Source: Campylobacter concisus (GTDB lineage: Bacteria; Campylobacterota; Campylobacteria; Campylobacterales; Campylobacteraceae). Taken from it: a stretch of 64,000 nucleotides of DNA. Shown here piece by piece: positions 28,470-37,150 of this stretch; positions within the stretch are counted from its first letter, which is position 1; the number at the start of each line of letters is the position of its first letter. The stretch spans positions 1 through 64,000 of the forward strand of contig NZ_JAAKYZ010000001.1 in NCBI RefSeq assembly GCF_015229955.1, given 5' to 3'. The notes beneath the pieces were generated by a model that saw only the letters and a list, made by a program, of their open reading frames with translations, was not told the origin of the DNA and made no database searches. The position numbers and the translations under genes are program-made.

Positions 28470-28475
28470 TATAAT
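28470..28475 (+). promoter_or_regulatory. -10 box of the dapB promoter
   Basis: A TATAAT 42 bases before the dapB start codon, following the trxB terminator. It probably drives dapB, and perhaps the broken gene and purF. Confidence 0.55.
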
Positions 28476-28516
28476 AAATTTTATGTTAAATTTCACCAAA
28501 AATCAAAGGATAAATT

Positions 28517-29287
28517 TTGGTAAAAATAGGCCTTTATGGTGCTAGTGGAAAGATGGCTCAAAGTATCATTTCTTGTTTAAAAGATGAGAAAGATGCCACT
28601 TTAAGCATCGCTTTTAGCCAAAAAAATGAGGTTGAAAATTTAAGTAGCGATCTTTTGACAAATGACTTTGCTAAATTTTTTGAAGCGTGTGATGTAATAA
28701 TCGACTTTAGCCAAAAAGAGGCTACGGTAGCACTGCTAAACTACGCTAGAACTAATCCAAAACCACTAGTTATCGGTACAACCGGCTTAGATGATGACGA
28801 GAAAAATTTGCTCCACCTGGCATCAGGGGCTATGCCTATTCTTTATGCAACAAATATGAGTCTTGGTGTGGCTGTTCTAAACCGCCTTGCAAGGATTGCT
28901 TCAAAAACATTAAGAGAATTTGACATAGAGATCGTAGAGCAACACCACAGGCACAAAAAAGATGCTCCAAGTGGCACTGCGATGACACTTGCAGGAAGTG
29001 TAGCTGAGGCAAGAGATTTAAATTTAAAAGATGTTTTAGTAACTGGTAGAGCCGGTATGGTAGGGGCTAGGAGCAAAGACGAGATCGCAGTCATGGCACT
29101 TCGTGGTGGAGATGTGGTAGGTCGCCACACGGTTGGCTTTTATAATGACGGTGAGTTTATAGAGCTAAATCACACCGCAACGAGTAGGGCAACCTTTTCA
29201 AAAGGTGCGATCAGGGCTGCTATTTGGCTAAAAGATCAAAATAGTGGCCTTTACTCGATAGATGATAGTTTAGGGCTTGATGATTAA
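28517..29287 (+). CDS. dapB: 4-hydroxy-tetrahydrodipicolinate reductase DapB
   Basis: Reduces the DapA product in the diaminopimelate/lysine route that feeds peptidoglycan. 256 residues. [11 protein letters not shown] is the NAD(P)H motif, GTTGLDDDE follows, [11 protein letters not shown] is the linker to the substrate domain, and [16 protein letters not shown] is the catalytic signature (His-His, Lys). TTG start with AAAGGA at 6 bases. The following ORF starts within its last codons. Confidence 0.96.
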   Translation: MVKIGLYGASGKMAQSIISCLKDEKDATLSIAFSQKNEVENLSSDLLTNDFAKFFEACDVIIDFSQKEATVALLNYARTNPKPLVIGTTGLDDDEKNLLHLASGAMPILYATNMSLGVAVLNRLARIASKTLREFDIEIVEQHHRHKKDAPSGTAMTLAGSVAEARDLNLKDVLVTGRAGMVGARSKDEIAVMALRGGDVVGRHTVGFYNDGEFIELNHTATSRATFSKGAIRAAIWLKDQNSGLYSIDDSLGLDD

Positions 29288-29587
29288 ATTTGTGCTTGAT
29301 GATGTAGAGAACTACAAGCTAGAATTTGGTGATAAATTCTACATGCCAGAGCATGAAAAGCGCCAAAATTTAAGAACTGGTGATATAGTAAAGCTTATAT
29401 TTAGATTTGAAGATGATGAGTTTGCTCAGGTTGAGCGCATGTGGGTGGTCATTAACGAGACAAATAACGGCTAATTTACCGGCATTTTAGACAATGAACT
29501 ATTTCAAAAGGCTGTTTAAATGCTGGCGATGAGATCAAGTTTAACTACAAAAATGTTCTTGAAATTTACAAAGATGATGAAAACTAA
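29280..29587 (+). pseudogene. Broken DUF2314 (YegJ-like) gene
   Basis: The open part from ATG 29280 gives 64 residues (to TAA 29472-29474) with GDIVKLIFRFEDDEF and VERMWVVI, matching the front half of DUF2314. Reading on past the stop in the same frame gives FTGILDNELFQKAV, then a second TAA (29517-29519), and after a frame change AGDEIKFNYKNVLEIYKDDEN up to TAA 29585-29587. These are the expected back half of DUF2314 (G.LDN...GD.I.F). So two stops and one frameshift separate pieces of a once-continuous gene of about 100 codons. The remaining 64-residue product may still be made. Overlaps the dapB end. Confidence 0.8.
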
Positions 29588-29596
29588 AGGAAAAAA

Positions 29597-30934
29597 ATGT
29601 GTGCAATAGTTGGTATTATAAATTCTAAAGATGCAGCAAAGACTGCCTATTATGCGTTATTTTCTATGCAGCATCGCGGCCAAGAGGCGAGTGGCATTAG
29701 TGTTTGTGATGACGGAGAAATTTCTACGCACAAGGGTAATGGCCTAGTTACAGAGGTCTTTAATGAAGAAATTTTAAGATCACTAAAAGGTGATATGGCG
29801 ATCGGTCACAACCGCTATGCAACGGCTGGTAAAAACTCAGGTCGTGACGCCCAGCCAATAGCCGCTAATTACTCTTTGGGGCAGATTTCGATAGTCCATA
29901 ATGGAAATTTGGTAAATAAAGATGAGGTTAGAGATGAGCTTATTAAGGATGGTGCGATATTCCAGACAAATATGGATACTGAAAATATCATCCATCTAAT
30001 CGCAAGAAACCATAGCGAACACTTGCAGGACCGTATTATTGCAGCACTTGATAAGATAAAAGGTGCTTATTGTCTGCTTATCCAGTCACGCCATAAAACC
30101 TTTGCCATAAGAGATCGCTGGGGTGTTAGGCCACTAAGCCTTGGCAAGCTAAAAGATGGTGGATATATCGTAGCTAGTGAGACTTGTGCTTTTGATCTTG
30201 TGGGGGCTAGCTTTATAAGAGATATCAGGCCTGGTGAGATGATAGTCTTTGAACATGGAAAAAGTGAGTTTCAAAGCATTCAAATTTATGAGCCAGATCC
30301 TAGAATATGCGCATTTGAATATATCTATTTTGCTCGCCCAGATAGCGTGATAGAAGGTAAAAGCGTCTATGAAGTTAGAAAAAAAATGGGTGAAGTACTA
30401 GCTAAAAAGAGCAAAATTAAAGCAGATTTCGTCGTACCTGTACCAGATAGCGGAGTACCAGCAGCGCTTGGGTACGCAAATGAGAGCAAAATCCCATTTG
30501 AGCTAGCTATCACTAGAAACCACTATGTGGGTAGAACCTTCATCGAGCCAAGCCAAGAGATGAGAAATTTAAAAGTTAAGCTAAAACTTAACCCTATGTC
30601 ATCGGTTCTAAAGGGTAAAAGTATCGTTGTTATCGATGATAGTATCGTTCGCGGTACTACTTCAAAAAAGGTGGTTGATCTTTTAAGACATGCGGGCGCT
30701 AAAGAGATTCATTTTAGAGTCGCATGCCCTGAGCTTAAATACCCTGAGCGATACGGTATCGATACGCCAAGTTTTGAAGAGTTAATAAGCTCTAAAAAAA
30801 ACGCAGAGGAAGTAAAAGAATATATCGGCGCAGATAGCTTAGAATTTTTAAGTATAGACGAACTTAAAGAAAGTATCGGCAATGAGCGAAGATATTCGCT
30901 TGTAAGCTTTGATGGTGACTATTTCATAAAGTGA
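29597..30934 (+). CDS. purF: Amidophosphoribosyltransferase PurF
   Basis: First step of purine synthesis: PRPP plus glutamine to phosphoribosylamine. 445 residues. Cys2 is the glutaminase nucleophile (start MCAIVGI, no propeptide). MQHRGQEASG and HNRYAT are class-II amidotransferase marks; VVVIDDSIVRGTTS is the PRPP-binding loop. Cys residues near the C-terminus are few, so it appears to lack the Bacillus-type 4Fe-4S cluster set. AAAGG precedes the ATG. The stop overlaps the next gene's GTG. Confidence 0.96.
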   Translation: MCAIVGIINSKDAAKTAYYALFSMQHRGQEASGISVCDDGEISTHKGNGLVTEVFNEEILRSLKGDMAIGHNRYATAGKNSGRDAQPIAANYSLGQISIVHNGNLVNKDEVRDELIKDGAIFQTNMDTENIIHLIARNHSEHLQDRIIAALDKIKGAYCLLIQSRHKTFAIRDRWGVRPLSLGKLKDGGYIVASETCAFDLVGASFIRDIRPGEMIVFEHGKSEFQSIQIYEPDPRICAFEYIYFARPDSVIEGKSVYEVRKKMGEVLAKKSKIKADFVVPVPDSGVPAALGYANESKIPFELAITRNHYVGRTFIEPSQEMRNLKVKLKLNPMSSVLKGKSIVVIDDSIVRGTTSKKVVDLLRHAGAKEIHFRVACPELKYPERYGIDTPSFEELISSKKNAEEVKEYIGADSLEFLSIDELKESIGNERRYSLVSFDGDYFIK

Positions 30935-31593
30935 AAAATTTAGCAATTTTTTTGCTTGTTGCACTATTTTTTAGTGGTTGCTCACAAAAGAATCCAAGCA
31001 AAAAAGACGAAATTTCTATTTACGTAAGCTACTATGAGATAAATGGCACAAAACAGCAGCTACAAATAAAAACCGTTCAAAATTTTGTAGAACAAAATGC
31101 TAGTGTGCCATTTTTTGGTGTAGTAAATTTTTTAGCAGAAGATAAGATTTTAAATGCTTATTCGCTTGCAAAGGGTACTATAAACGTACTTGAGGTAAAT
31201 AATAGCTCTATAAATTTAAATAAATCAAGTGATATTCTGACTTTAAAAAAAGCTAATGAGATAAAATTTTATGAGATAAGGCCTGATGTGCTTGAGAGCG
31301 TTAAATTTAGCTCGCAAAATAGTGTTTGTGGCGATTTTTTGATGCAAAAACCAGTGTATGTAAATGTAGCAACAAACTACTATTTAAGAGATGATAGCTT
31401 TTTTGCAAGCTTAATAGAGGCAAATTTCTTTTATAAAAAAGGTGCAAAGATCCTAAAAAAAGAGTTTGTTTATAATATAGCCGAGACTAAAATCCTAGAG
31501 GAAGCAAAAGAATTTACACGAAAAACAAAGCAACTTTTCTTAAATGACCTACAAAAATTGGGTAGGCTACTTGACATACTTTGTACTTTTTAA
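30931..31593 (+). CDS. Lipoprotein of unknown function
   Basis: A 220-residue protein with a lipoprotein signal (KNLAIFLLVALFFSGC), lipidated Cys17. The mature part is mixed alpha/beta with no recognised domain; the C-terminal 30 residues form a basic helix. GTG start overlapping the purF stop (GTGA). The last Cys lies three residues from the end (ILCTF), which is odd for a surface lipoprotein. Function unknown. Confidence 0.65.
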   Translation: MKNLAIFLLVALFFSGCSQKNPSKKDEISIYVSYYEINGTKQQLQIKTVQNFVEQNASVPFFGVVNFLAEDKILNAYSLAKGTINVLEVNNSSINLNKSSDILTLKKANEIKFYEIRPDVLESVKFSSQNSVCGDFLMQKPVYVNVATNYYLRDDSFFASLIEANFFYKKGAKILKKEFVYNIAETKILEEAKEFTRKTKQLFLNDLQKLGRLLDILCTF

Positions 31594-31714
31594 ATCTTTA
31601 ATTTAAAAATTCGTGTTTATTGCAGATGCTAAAAAGATAAAATTTACTCTAAAATCAAACCAAGACTTAGCGTTTTATCCTATGAAATTTGTAAAAATTT
31701 GCTTTAAATTTGAC

Positions 31715-32266
31715 TTAGTAGCAATTTAGTTTTGTGATATTCATGCCGTTTTTAAAGTAAGGCGGATATGGCATATATACGGTAAATGGTGTGCTTTTTT
31801 GCTTTGGTAAATTTTTGGCTACATCAAATTTATATTCAACTGTATTTGGCCTCTCGTCCTTATCTGTGCCAAGAATCCATGAGAAAAATGAAAGCCCACT
31901 TGGCTTAAAAAATGCTTCCCCGCCAAGGTCATTTTTATTTAGCGGTTGATTGATTAGTTTGACTGTCAGCGTGCAGTTGCTAATTGTAAATTTACCAATA
32001 TTTCTCACCTGTCCCTTAAAAACAATACTCTCATTTCGTAAAATTCGCTCACTTTTTACATTTTCAAGCATGCCTTTTTTTGTATATTTGTCAAGCACTA
32101 GCATCAAAAAAACAGCAAGTGTGGTTGAGACTAGAATGTTTGTAAAAAATAGTGATAAAAATAACTTTCGCTCAGCTCTAAGTGAAAGAACAAGAAACAA
32201 AATAGAAAGTAGAGCAATCGCAAAAAGAACGATAATATGAACGATCGTAAAATATGCTGAGCTCAT
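31715..32266 (-). CDS. DUF2393-type membrane protein (second of a pair)
   Basis: About 183 residues from ATG 32266, which overlaps the previous gene's stop as TGATG and has GGAG at 8 bases; the longer GTG frame (32275) has poor spacing. Two membrane helices lie at about 5-25 and 35-55. The periplasmic domain contains VFKGQVRNIGKFTISNC and VYMPYPPYF, beta-rich as in DUF2393. Its neighbour has the same layout, so they are probably paralogues acting together. Function unknown. Confidence 0.65.
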   Translation of the reverse strand: MSSAYFTIVHIIVLFAIALLSILFLVLSLRAERKLFLSLFFTNILVSTTLAVFLMLVLDKYTKKGMLENVKSERILRNESIVFKGQVRNIGKFTISNCTLTVKLINQPLNKNDLGGEAFFKPSGLSFFSWILGTDKDERPNTVEYKFDVAKNLPKQKSTPFTVYMPYPPYFKNGMNITKLNCY

Positions 32267-32796
32267 CAAAAACACTCCACTTTTTTAGAGATATTGTAGT
32301 CTATAAATGCGAAATCATTGACAAATTCTTTAACTTCAATGCTTTGCTTTGGTAAAAATTCCTCGTTTAAGATGATTCTTTTTCTAGCAAATGGGTTAAG
32401 TGAGTTAAAAAAGTCTTTCGTATTTTGTCTCGAGCTTAGATAGAAGTCAAGCTCGATTTTACAGATACTAAGTGCATTATTTGAATTATTTGTAATATTA
32501 AAATCAACCATTAACGCATCGACATATTGAAGCTGCTTGGTTATTATTTTGCTTATGCTAACTGGCCTTAAATTTTCATTTATATATTTGTTCGCGTAGT
32601 AATTACCTACAAAAAGTCCGAAAAAAGCAGCCAAAATAAATAAAAATCCTATCTGCCACCACGACTTTATCGCGATAAAAATTCCTAAAAGCACAATTAG
32701 TATAAATGCTAAAAATATCCAGCCATAGGTTAGAAAATCAATGAGCTTTGCATTTTGCAATACAAAAAGCAAGTTGTGCTTAATGCTATTTAACAT
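32266..32796 (-). CDS. DUF2393-type membrane protein (first of a pair)
   Basis: About 176 residues if started at ATG 32796 (MLNSIKHN); a TTG at 32817 gives 7 more residues but overlaps hisIE further. Two membrane helices at about 24-45 and 50-68. The outer domain has VDFNITNNSNNALSICKIELDF and an acidic C-terminus ending in Cys-Phe. It overlaps hisIE at its start and the second DUF2393 gene at its stop. The Ntext of both proteins suggests beta-sandwich domains outside the membrane. Confidence 0.6.
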   Translation of the reverse strand: MLNSIKHNLLFVLQNAKLIDFLTYGWIFLAFILIVLLGIFIAIKSWWQIGFLFILAAFFGLFVGNYYANKYINENLRPVSISKIITKQLQYVDALMVDFNITNNSNNALSICKIELDFYLSSRQNTKDFFNSLNPFARKRIILNEEFLPKQSIEVKEFVNDFAFIDYNISKKVECF

Positions 32797-33520
32797 CTCG
32801 CGATCTTTTCTCTTCAATGCCGCTCATACCAAAACGCCTTGCAAGTTCGTTTTTTACAGTGTCTGGATGGATATTATGGGCTGAAAGTGCTACAAGTGCA
32901 TGAAAGCAAAGGTCGGCTGCTTCATAGATCAGATCATCTTTTGCTTTTTGCTCATTTTGCTTTGAGTTTTCTGCGAAACTAAGATCCTTTGCGGCCATTA
33001 TAAATTCGCCAGCCTCTTCGCCAACTTTCTTTAAAATTTGATTTTCACCTTTTTTAAAAAGACTTGCTACATATGAAGTTTCAGGGTTAGCATTTAGCTT
33101 TCTATCTTCTATCACATGGTAAAGCTCATCAAGCACACCATAATTTATTTTTTTGACTTCAACTTTTGTATCTAAAATTTTGCCATCATGTAAATTTATT
33201 TCATTAAAAAAGCATGACCTTGCTCCAGTGTGACAAGCAGCGCTTCCGTTTTGAATCACTTTTAAAAGTAAAGTATCGTTATCGCAGTCTAAAAAAGCAG
33301 CCTTTATCTCCTGAGTGTTGCCACTTTCTTCGCCTTTTTTCCAAATTCTATTTTTAGTGCGTGAAAAATAGTGAGCGTAACGGCTAGATAGACTTAAATT
33401 TAATGCTTCTTCGTTCATATAAGCAAGCATTAAAACTTCATTTGTGGCATGATCGCAAACCACTACTGGAAGCAATCCGCCAACCTTTTGCCAGTCTATA
33501 CTTTTTGTTACGCTATTCAT
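32786..33520 (-). CDS. hisIE: Bifunctional phosphoribosyl-AMP cyclohydrolase / phosphoribosyl-ATP pyrophosphatase HisIE
   Basis: Two steps of histidine synthesis in one protein of 244 residues. The HisI half (about 1-115) has VLMLAYMNEEAL, SRTKNRIWKKGEESGN, DCDNDTLLL and the Zn site CHTGARSC. The HisE half (about 135-235) has VGEEAGEFIMAAKD and YEAADLCFHALV, with the acidic Mg2+ residues. No other his gene is in the window. It starts 2 bases after the SPFH gene stop, in the ilvE operon. Confidence 0.95.
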   Translation of the reverse strand: MNSVTKSIDWQKVGGLLPVVVCDHATNEVLMLAYMNEEALNLSLSSRYAHYFSRTKNRIWKKGEESGNTQEIKAAFLDCDNDTLLLKVIQNGSAACHTGARSCFFNEINLHDGKILDTKVEVKKINYGVLDELYHVIEDRKLNANPETSYVASLFKKGENQILKKVGEEAGEFIMAAKDLSFAENSKQNEQKAKDDLIYEAADLCFHALVALSAHNIHPDTVKNELARRFGMSGIEEKRSRDVK

Positions 33521-33522
33521 TT

Positions 33523-34641
33523 TTATCTCTCGCTTACTGAGCTAGCTTTTGCTCTATCTTTTGCGTCTAGCCAGATATTTGGCACAGCTCCACCGGGTGT
33601 TAAGAAAATTTTAGCATCTTTGTTTTCTTTTAGAGCTTCGTTAAATTTGTTTTGCGTCTCGATCTGCTTTAAATTTAGTAAATTTTGATCGACGCTTTTT
33701 GCAACCTCTTTGTTTGCATACGCAGTTGCGTCAGCCTCGATTTTAATGGCATCAGCCTTACCTTTTGCTTCAATGATCGCAGCTTTAGCGGTACCTTCTG
33801 CAAGTGCGGCTTGTTTTAAGGCTTCTTGATTTGCTCTTTCTACTTCGTATTTTGTTCTTTCAGCTTCTTGTTTAGCGATTTGGACGCGCTCGATCTGCTC
33901 TTTTACCTTTGAAGGCAAGATGATCTCACGAAGCTGCACTGTTAAAAGCTCAACTGGCTTATTTGGCTGAGAGTCGATGTCTTTTCTTATGCCATCATCG
34001 ATTTGTCTTGCTAGATCGTTTCTCTTTGTTGGAAGCTCTTCTGCTGTATATTTACCAGCGATACTGCGAACTACGTCACGAACGACAGGATCAACTATCT
34101 TGCTCTCCCAGCTAAGACCCCAAGAGGCAATAGTTTGAGGGGCATTTTCTGGATTTAAACGGTATTGCACAGTAATATCAATGCTAACTGGTAAATTTCT
34201 AGCATCAAGCACTGAAATAGAATTTTTACGTAAAATTCCAGCACCAACGCCTTGATATGATTTTTGCATTGATTCGCCCATATCCTCGCCAGAAGTATAG
34301 TTTATGATCCTAACTCTGGTATCTACGATGATGATGTCTTGGATAAAAGGTAAAAAGAAGTGAAAGCCTGGCTGTAAAGGATTTGGCTCGTATTTACCTG
34401 CTGTAGATTTTATGCCAACTTCGCCTGAGTGAATCACTTTAAATGGCTGAGTGATAGCAAAAATAGCAATAATTGCAATTACAATGTAGGCAAGTGCTCC
34501 AAATTTACCAAAACCACTTGGTAAATTTGGCATTTTAAAGTCCTTTTTGAAAGGCGGCTCTTTGTCGCTATTTTGACTTGAGCCTCTGTTGTCATTACCT
34601 GGCTTTTTTTTATTGAAATAATCGTTTAAATCAGCGGGCAT
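33523..34641 (-). CDS. SPFH/prohibitin-family membrane protein
   Basis: A 372-residue protein. A cytoplasmic N-terminus rich in Asn/Lys/Pro (1-45) is followed by one membrane helix (about 48-66), the SPFH domain (about 70-245, with GFHFFLPFIQDIIIVDTR and VQYRLNPENAP) and a coiled coil rich in Ala/Glu/Lys (about 245-330). The C-terminus has IFLTPGGAVPNIW. Proteins of this type form large ring assemblies and may control FtsH-type proteases (HflC/HflK, prohibitin); no partner gene is adjacent. It lies 17 bases after ilvE in the same operon. Confidence 0.88.
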   Translation of the reverse strand: MPADLNDYFNKKKPGNDNRGSSQNSDKEPPFKKDFKMPNLPSGFGKFGALAYIVIAIIAIFAITQPFKVIHSGEVGIKSTAGKYEPNPLQPGFHFFLPFIQDIIIVDTRVRIINYTSGEDMGESMQKSYQGVGAGILRKNSISVLDARNLPVSIDITVQYRLNPENAPQTIASWGLSWESKIVDPVVRDVVRSIAGKYTAEELPTKRNDLARQIDDGIRKDIDSQPNKPVELLTVQLREIILPSKVKEQIERVQIAKQEAERTKYEVERANQEALKQAALAEGTAKAAIIEAKGKADAIKIEADATAYANKEVAKSVDQNLLNLKQIETQNKFNEALKENKDAKIFLTPGGAVPNIWLDAKDRAKASSVSER

Positions 34642-34658
34642 TTCGTTCCTTTAAATTT

Positions 34659-35573
34659 TTAAATATATGTTAAAAATGATTCATATTTTTTATTTAGACC
34701 ATAAACCACGTCAAAATAAGCTTTTTGTAGTCTCTTTGTCACTTCGCCTCTAGCACCATTACCAATGATTCGGTTATCTATGCTATTTATCGGCGTTACT
34801 TCGGCTGCAGTACCTGTGAAAAATGCCTCGTCAGCTGTATATGCCTGATCTCTTGTGATGCGCTCCCTTCTTACTTCAATGTCAAGATCATGAGCAAGTC
34901 TTATGACTGTATCTTGAGTGATGCTAAGTAGGCTGTTGTCGTTTGGTGGAGTGATTAAAACGCCATTTTCAACGATAAAGAAGCACTCGCCTGGACCTTC
35001 AGCCACAAAGCCCTCGCTATCAAGAAGTAGCGCCTCGTCGTATCCAGCCTCTTTTGCCTCGTAGTTTGCCATTTGTGAGCTTAGGTAGTTTGAGCTAGCT
35101 TTTGCTCTGTTCATTTGAGCAGCAGGTGCGAGTTTGGCAAAGCTTGAAATTTTAACTCTGATACCTTTTTCTAGGCCTTCATCGCCAAGATAAGCACCCC
35201 ATTCCCATGAAGCGATAGCAGTTTGCACTGGTGCTTTTGTGTGAGCTACACCCATTACGCCGTATCCTAAAAATATAAGTGGGCGAATATAAACATTGCC
35301 GTCATATTTGTTTGCGCGAAGAAGCTCTATTTGCGCTTTTTCAAGCTCTTCCTCAGTGTAAGGTACATTTAAAACAGTCATTTTTGCTGATCTTAAAAGC
35401 CTTTTTGTGTGATCTTGGAGTCTAAAAATAGCTAGACCTTTTTTTGTTTTATAAGCTCTTGTACCCTCAAATACGGCATTAGCGTAGTGCAAAGAGTGAG
35501 TTAGAACGTGTACTTTTGCATCGTCCCATTTAACTAATTTTCCATCCATCCAGATAAATTCTGAAGCATTCAT
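34659..35573 (-). CDS. ilvE: Branched-chain amino acid aminotransferase IlvE
   Basis: A fold-type IV PLP enzyme of 304 residues that interconverts Val/Leu/Ile and their keto acids. WMDGKLVKWDDAKVHVLTHSLHYANAVFEG is the family N-terminus; RPLIFLGYG, the PLP lysine region NRAKASSNYL, GFVAEGPGECFF and FFTGTAAEVTPI follow. AAAGG precedes the ATG at 35573. First gene of the minus-strand run ilvE-SPFH-hisIE-DUF2393-DUF2393. Confidence 0.95.
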   Translation of the reverse strand: MNASEFIWMDGKLVKWDDAKVHVLTHSLHYANAVFEGTRAYKTKKGLAIFRLQDHTKRLLRSAKMTVLNVPYTEEELEKAQIELLRANKYDGNVYIRPLIFLGYGVMGVAHTKAPVQTAIASWEWGAYLGDEGLEKGIRVKISSFAKLAPAAQMNRAKASSNYLSSQMANYEAKEAGYDEALLLDSEGFVAEGPGECFFIVENGVLITPPNDNSLLSITQDTVIRLAHDLDIEVRRERITRDQAYTADEAFFTGTAAEVTPINSIDNRIIGNGARGEVTKRLQKAYFDVVYGLNKKYESFLTYI

Positions 35574-35597
35574 TGTTAAACCTTTCTTTTTTCTTAG

Positions 35598-35657
35598 AAA
35601 TTTTGGTCTGAGTTTATCTAAAATTGCTTTAAATTTACATTTCTAAGACCAAAATTT
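35598..35657. repeat. Inverted repeat in the dsbA-ilvE gap
   Basis: Arms AAATTTTGGTCT (35598-35609) and AGACCAAAATTT (35646-35657) are perfect complements over 12 bases, with a 36-base AT-rich interior. In the transcript toward ilvE the hairpin would be a long leader structure; it has no U-tract behind it, so it is not an ordinary terminator. It could be an attenuator-like structure, a pair of protein-binding sites, or a relic of a mobile repeat. Confidence 0.7.
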
Positions 35658-35677
35658 GCAGATATTACCCGCCAAAA

Positions 35678-36319
35678 CTACTTATCTAAAAGCTCTTGTA
35701 TGATCTTTACCATCTCATCGATTGATGAAGCTGCGTTTAAATTTATTAAGTATTTGCCACTTACTACAAAAGCTGGCACACCGCTGATACTTGCCACATC
35801 ATAAGAGGCAAACCACGCATCTAAAAGCTCTTTTGCTCGGTCGCTATTTAGTGCTTTTTCGTAGTCGTCTTTGCTCACGTGAGCTGCTTTAAGGGCTAAA
35901 TTTATAAATTTCTCTTTGTCTTTGCCATCACTAAAATCATCTTTTTCATCATGTCTTGCTTTATAGATCGCAAATTTTGCTTGCTTAAATTTAGACTCAT
36001 CGCTTAGTAGATCAGTGCCATTTGCCTCATCTATCGATATAAGAGCGGCAAAAATTTTACTCGCGGTCTCGCCAAGCTTGCCTTTTGTGCTTAGGTGATA
36101 TGGGATAAATTTCACATCTTCAAGCTTTGACATCAGCTTTTTTGTAATCGTTCGGTCAAATTTATAGCAGTGTGGGCAGTCGTAGCTAAAGACCTTAACG
36201 ACCGAGTTTTTAGGCACATTAAGCGGTTTTACTAGAGTTTGATACTCCACACCTTCAGTTAGTGCTGATAAATTTAGCGCAAAAAACGCACTTAAAATTA
36301 GTATTTTTATAAGCTTCAT
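35678..36319 (-). CDS. dsbA: Thiol:disulfide interchange protein DsbA
   Basis: A periplasmic oxidase that puts disulfides into secreted proteins. 213 residues with a signal peptide (about 1-19, ALNLSA). The active site is CPHC (Cys48-Pro-His-Cys51), the classical DsbA motif, and the cis-Pro loop is SGVPAFVVSG. No dsbB gene is in the window. It is the last of three minus-strand genes (tautomerase, bcp, dsbA), with 9 bases to bcp. Confidence 0.92.
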   Translation of the reverse strand: MKLIKILILSAFFALNLSALTEGVEYQTLVKPLNVPKNSVVKVFSYDCPHCYKFDRTITKKLMSKLEDVKFIPYHLSTKGKLGETASKIFAALISIDEANGTDLLSDESKFKQAKFAIYKARHDEKDDFSDGKDKEKFINLALKAAHVSKDDYEKALNSDRAKELLDAWFASYDVASISGVPAFVVSGKYLINLNAASSIDEMVKIIQELLDK

Positions 36320-36328
36320 CTTTGCTCC

Positions 36329-36826
36329 TTATTTTACAAGATCAGCTAGCACTTTTGCGGCGTGGTCTTTGGCTTTTACGCTTTTATAAATTTTAGCGAT
36401 CTTGCCATCTTTGCCGATCACAAAGGTGCTTCTAACGATACCAAGATACTCTTTGCCGTAGTTTTTCTTAACTTGCCAAACACCATAAAGCTTTGAAATT
36501 TCTTTATCCTCGTCGCTTAAGAGGATGTGCTTTAAATTTTGCTTTTCGATAAAGCCCGCATGCGACTTCACGCTATCTGGGCTAACGCCGATGATGACGG
36601 TGTCATTTTTGATAAATTGATCGTAGTTTGCGCTAAATTCACAAGCCTCAGTTGTGCAGCCAGGAGTGTTGTCCTTTGGGTAGAAGTAAAGCACTACATT
36701 TTTGCCCACAAAGTCTTTTAATGCGACCTTTACACCGTCTTGATTTAGCGCTTCAAACTCTGGCGCTTTATCGCCAACCTCAAGCGTTATCTTTCTTTCT
36801 AAGTCTGTTTTGCTAAATTCGCTCAT
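36329..36826 (-). CDS. bcp: Thiol peroxidase Bcp (atypical 2-Cys peroxiredoxin)
   Basis: Reduces hydroperoxides using thioredoxin. 165 residues. YFYPKDNTPGCTTEAC holds the peroxidatic Cys57 and the resolving Cys62, five residues apart, as in Bcp; RSTFVIGKDGKI follows. ATG overlaps the upstream tautomerase stop (ATGA). The N-terminal extension before VGDKAPEF is about 16 residues, slightly longer than usual. Confidence 0.94.
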   Translation of the reverse strand: MSEFSKTDLERKITLEVGDKAPEFEALNQDGVKVALKDFVGKNVVLYFYPKDNTPGCTTEACEFSANYDQFIKNDTVIIGVSPDSVKSHAGFIEKQNLKHILLSDEDKEISKLYGVWQVKKNYGKEYLGIVRSTFVIGKDGKIAKIYKSVKAKDHAAKVLADLVK

Positions 36827-37026
36827 TTTATCACCTTTCTCTTATCTTCTACACTTTCGCCACCTACGCCGATGTTGCTAGCATCATGAGTTTCTATGAA
36901 GATCATAACCGCCTCTTTTTTCTTGCCAAGTACTCTTACAAGCGTCTCAGTCACCTCTTTAAAAACTTGATCTTTTTGCTCTTTTGTCGGCTCTGGGCCT
37001 GCTATTTTGATATTAACATAAGGCAT
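36823..37026 (-). CDS. 4-oxalocrotonate tautomerase-family protein
   Basis: A 67-residue protein from ATG 37026, with GGAG upstream; the longer frame to 37062 is rejected because family members start Met-Pro and the processed Pro1 is the catalytic base. The start is PYVNIKIAGPEPTKEQK, and IFIETHDASNIGVGG follows. Typical for 4-OT/DmpI-like enzymes in Epsilonproteobacteria, whose physiological substrate is unknown. Overlaps bcp by 4 bases. Confidence 0.9.
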   Translation of the reverse strand: MPYVNIKIAGPEPTKEQKDQVFKEVTETLVRVLGKKKEAVMIFIETHDASNIGVGGESVEDKRKVIK

Positions 37027-37062
37027 TTTTGCTCCTTTTTCAAGATGCAAAATATTAGCCAA

Positions 37063-37150
37063 AATGAGTGAAATTTCAGATTAAAGCCTTTATTTAAGAA
37101 TTTGGCATTAAAATACAAAAACTTGTTACATAGGAGCAAAGGAGCAAAAA
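37063..37150. promoter_or_regulatory. Divergent gap, tautomerase operon and membrane protein
   Basis: A short gap that must hold promoters for both directions. TTAAAATACA near 37107 could be a plus-strand -10; a duplicated AGGAGCAAA/AGGAGCAAA pair lies before the ATG at 37151, the second being the ribosome site. The minus promoter is not clear. Confidence 0.35.
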
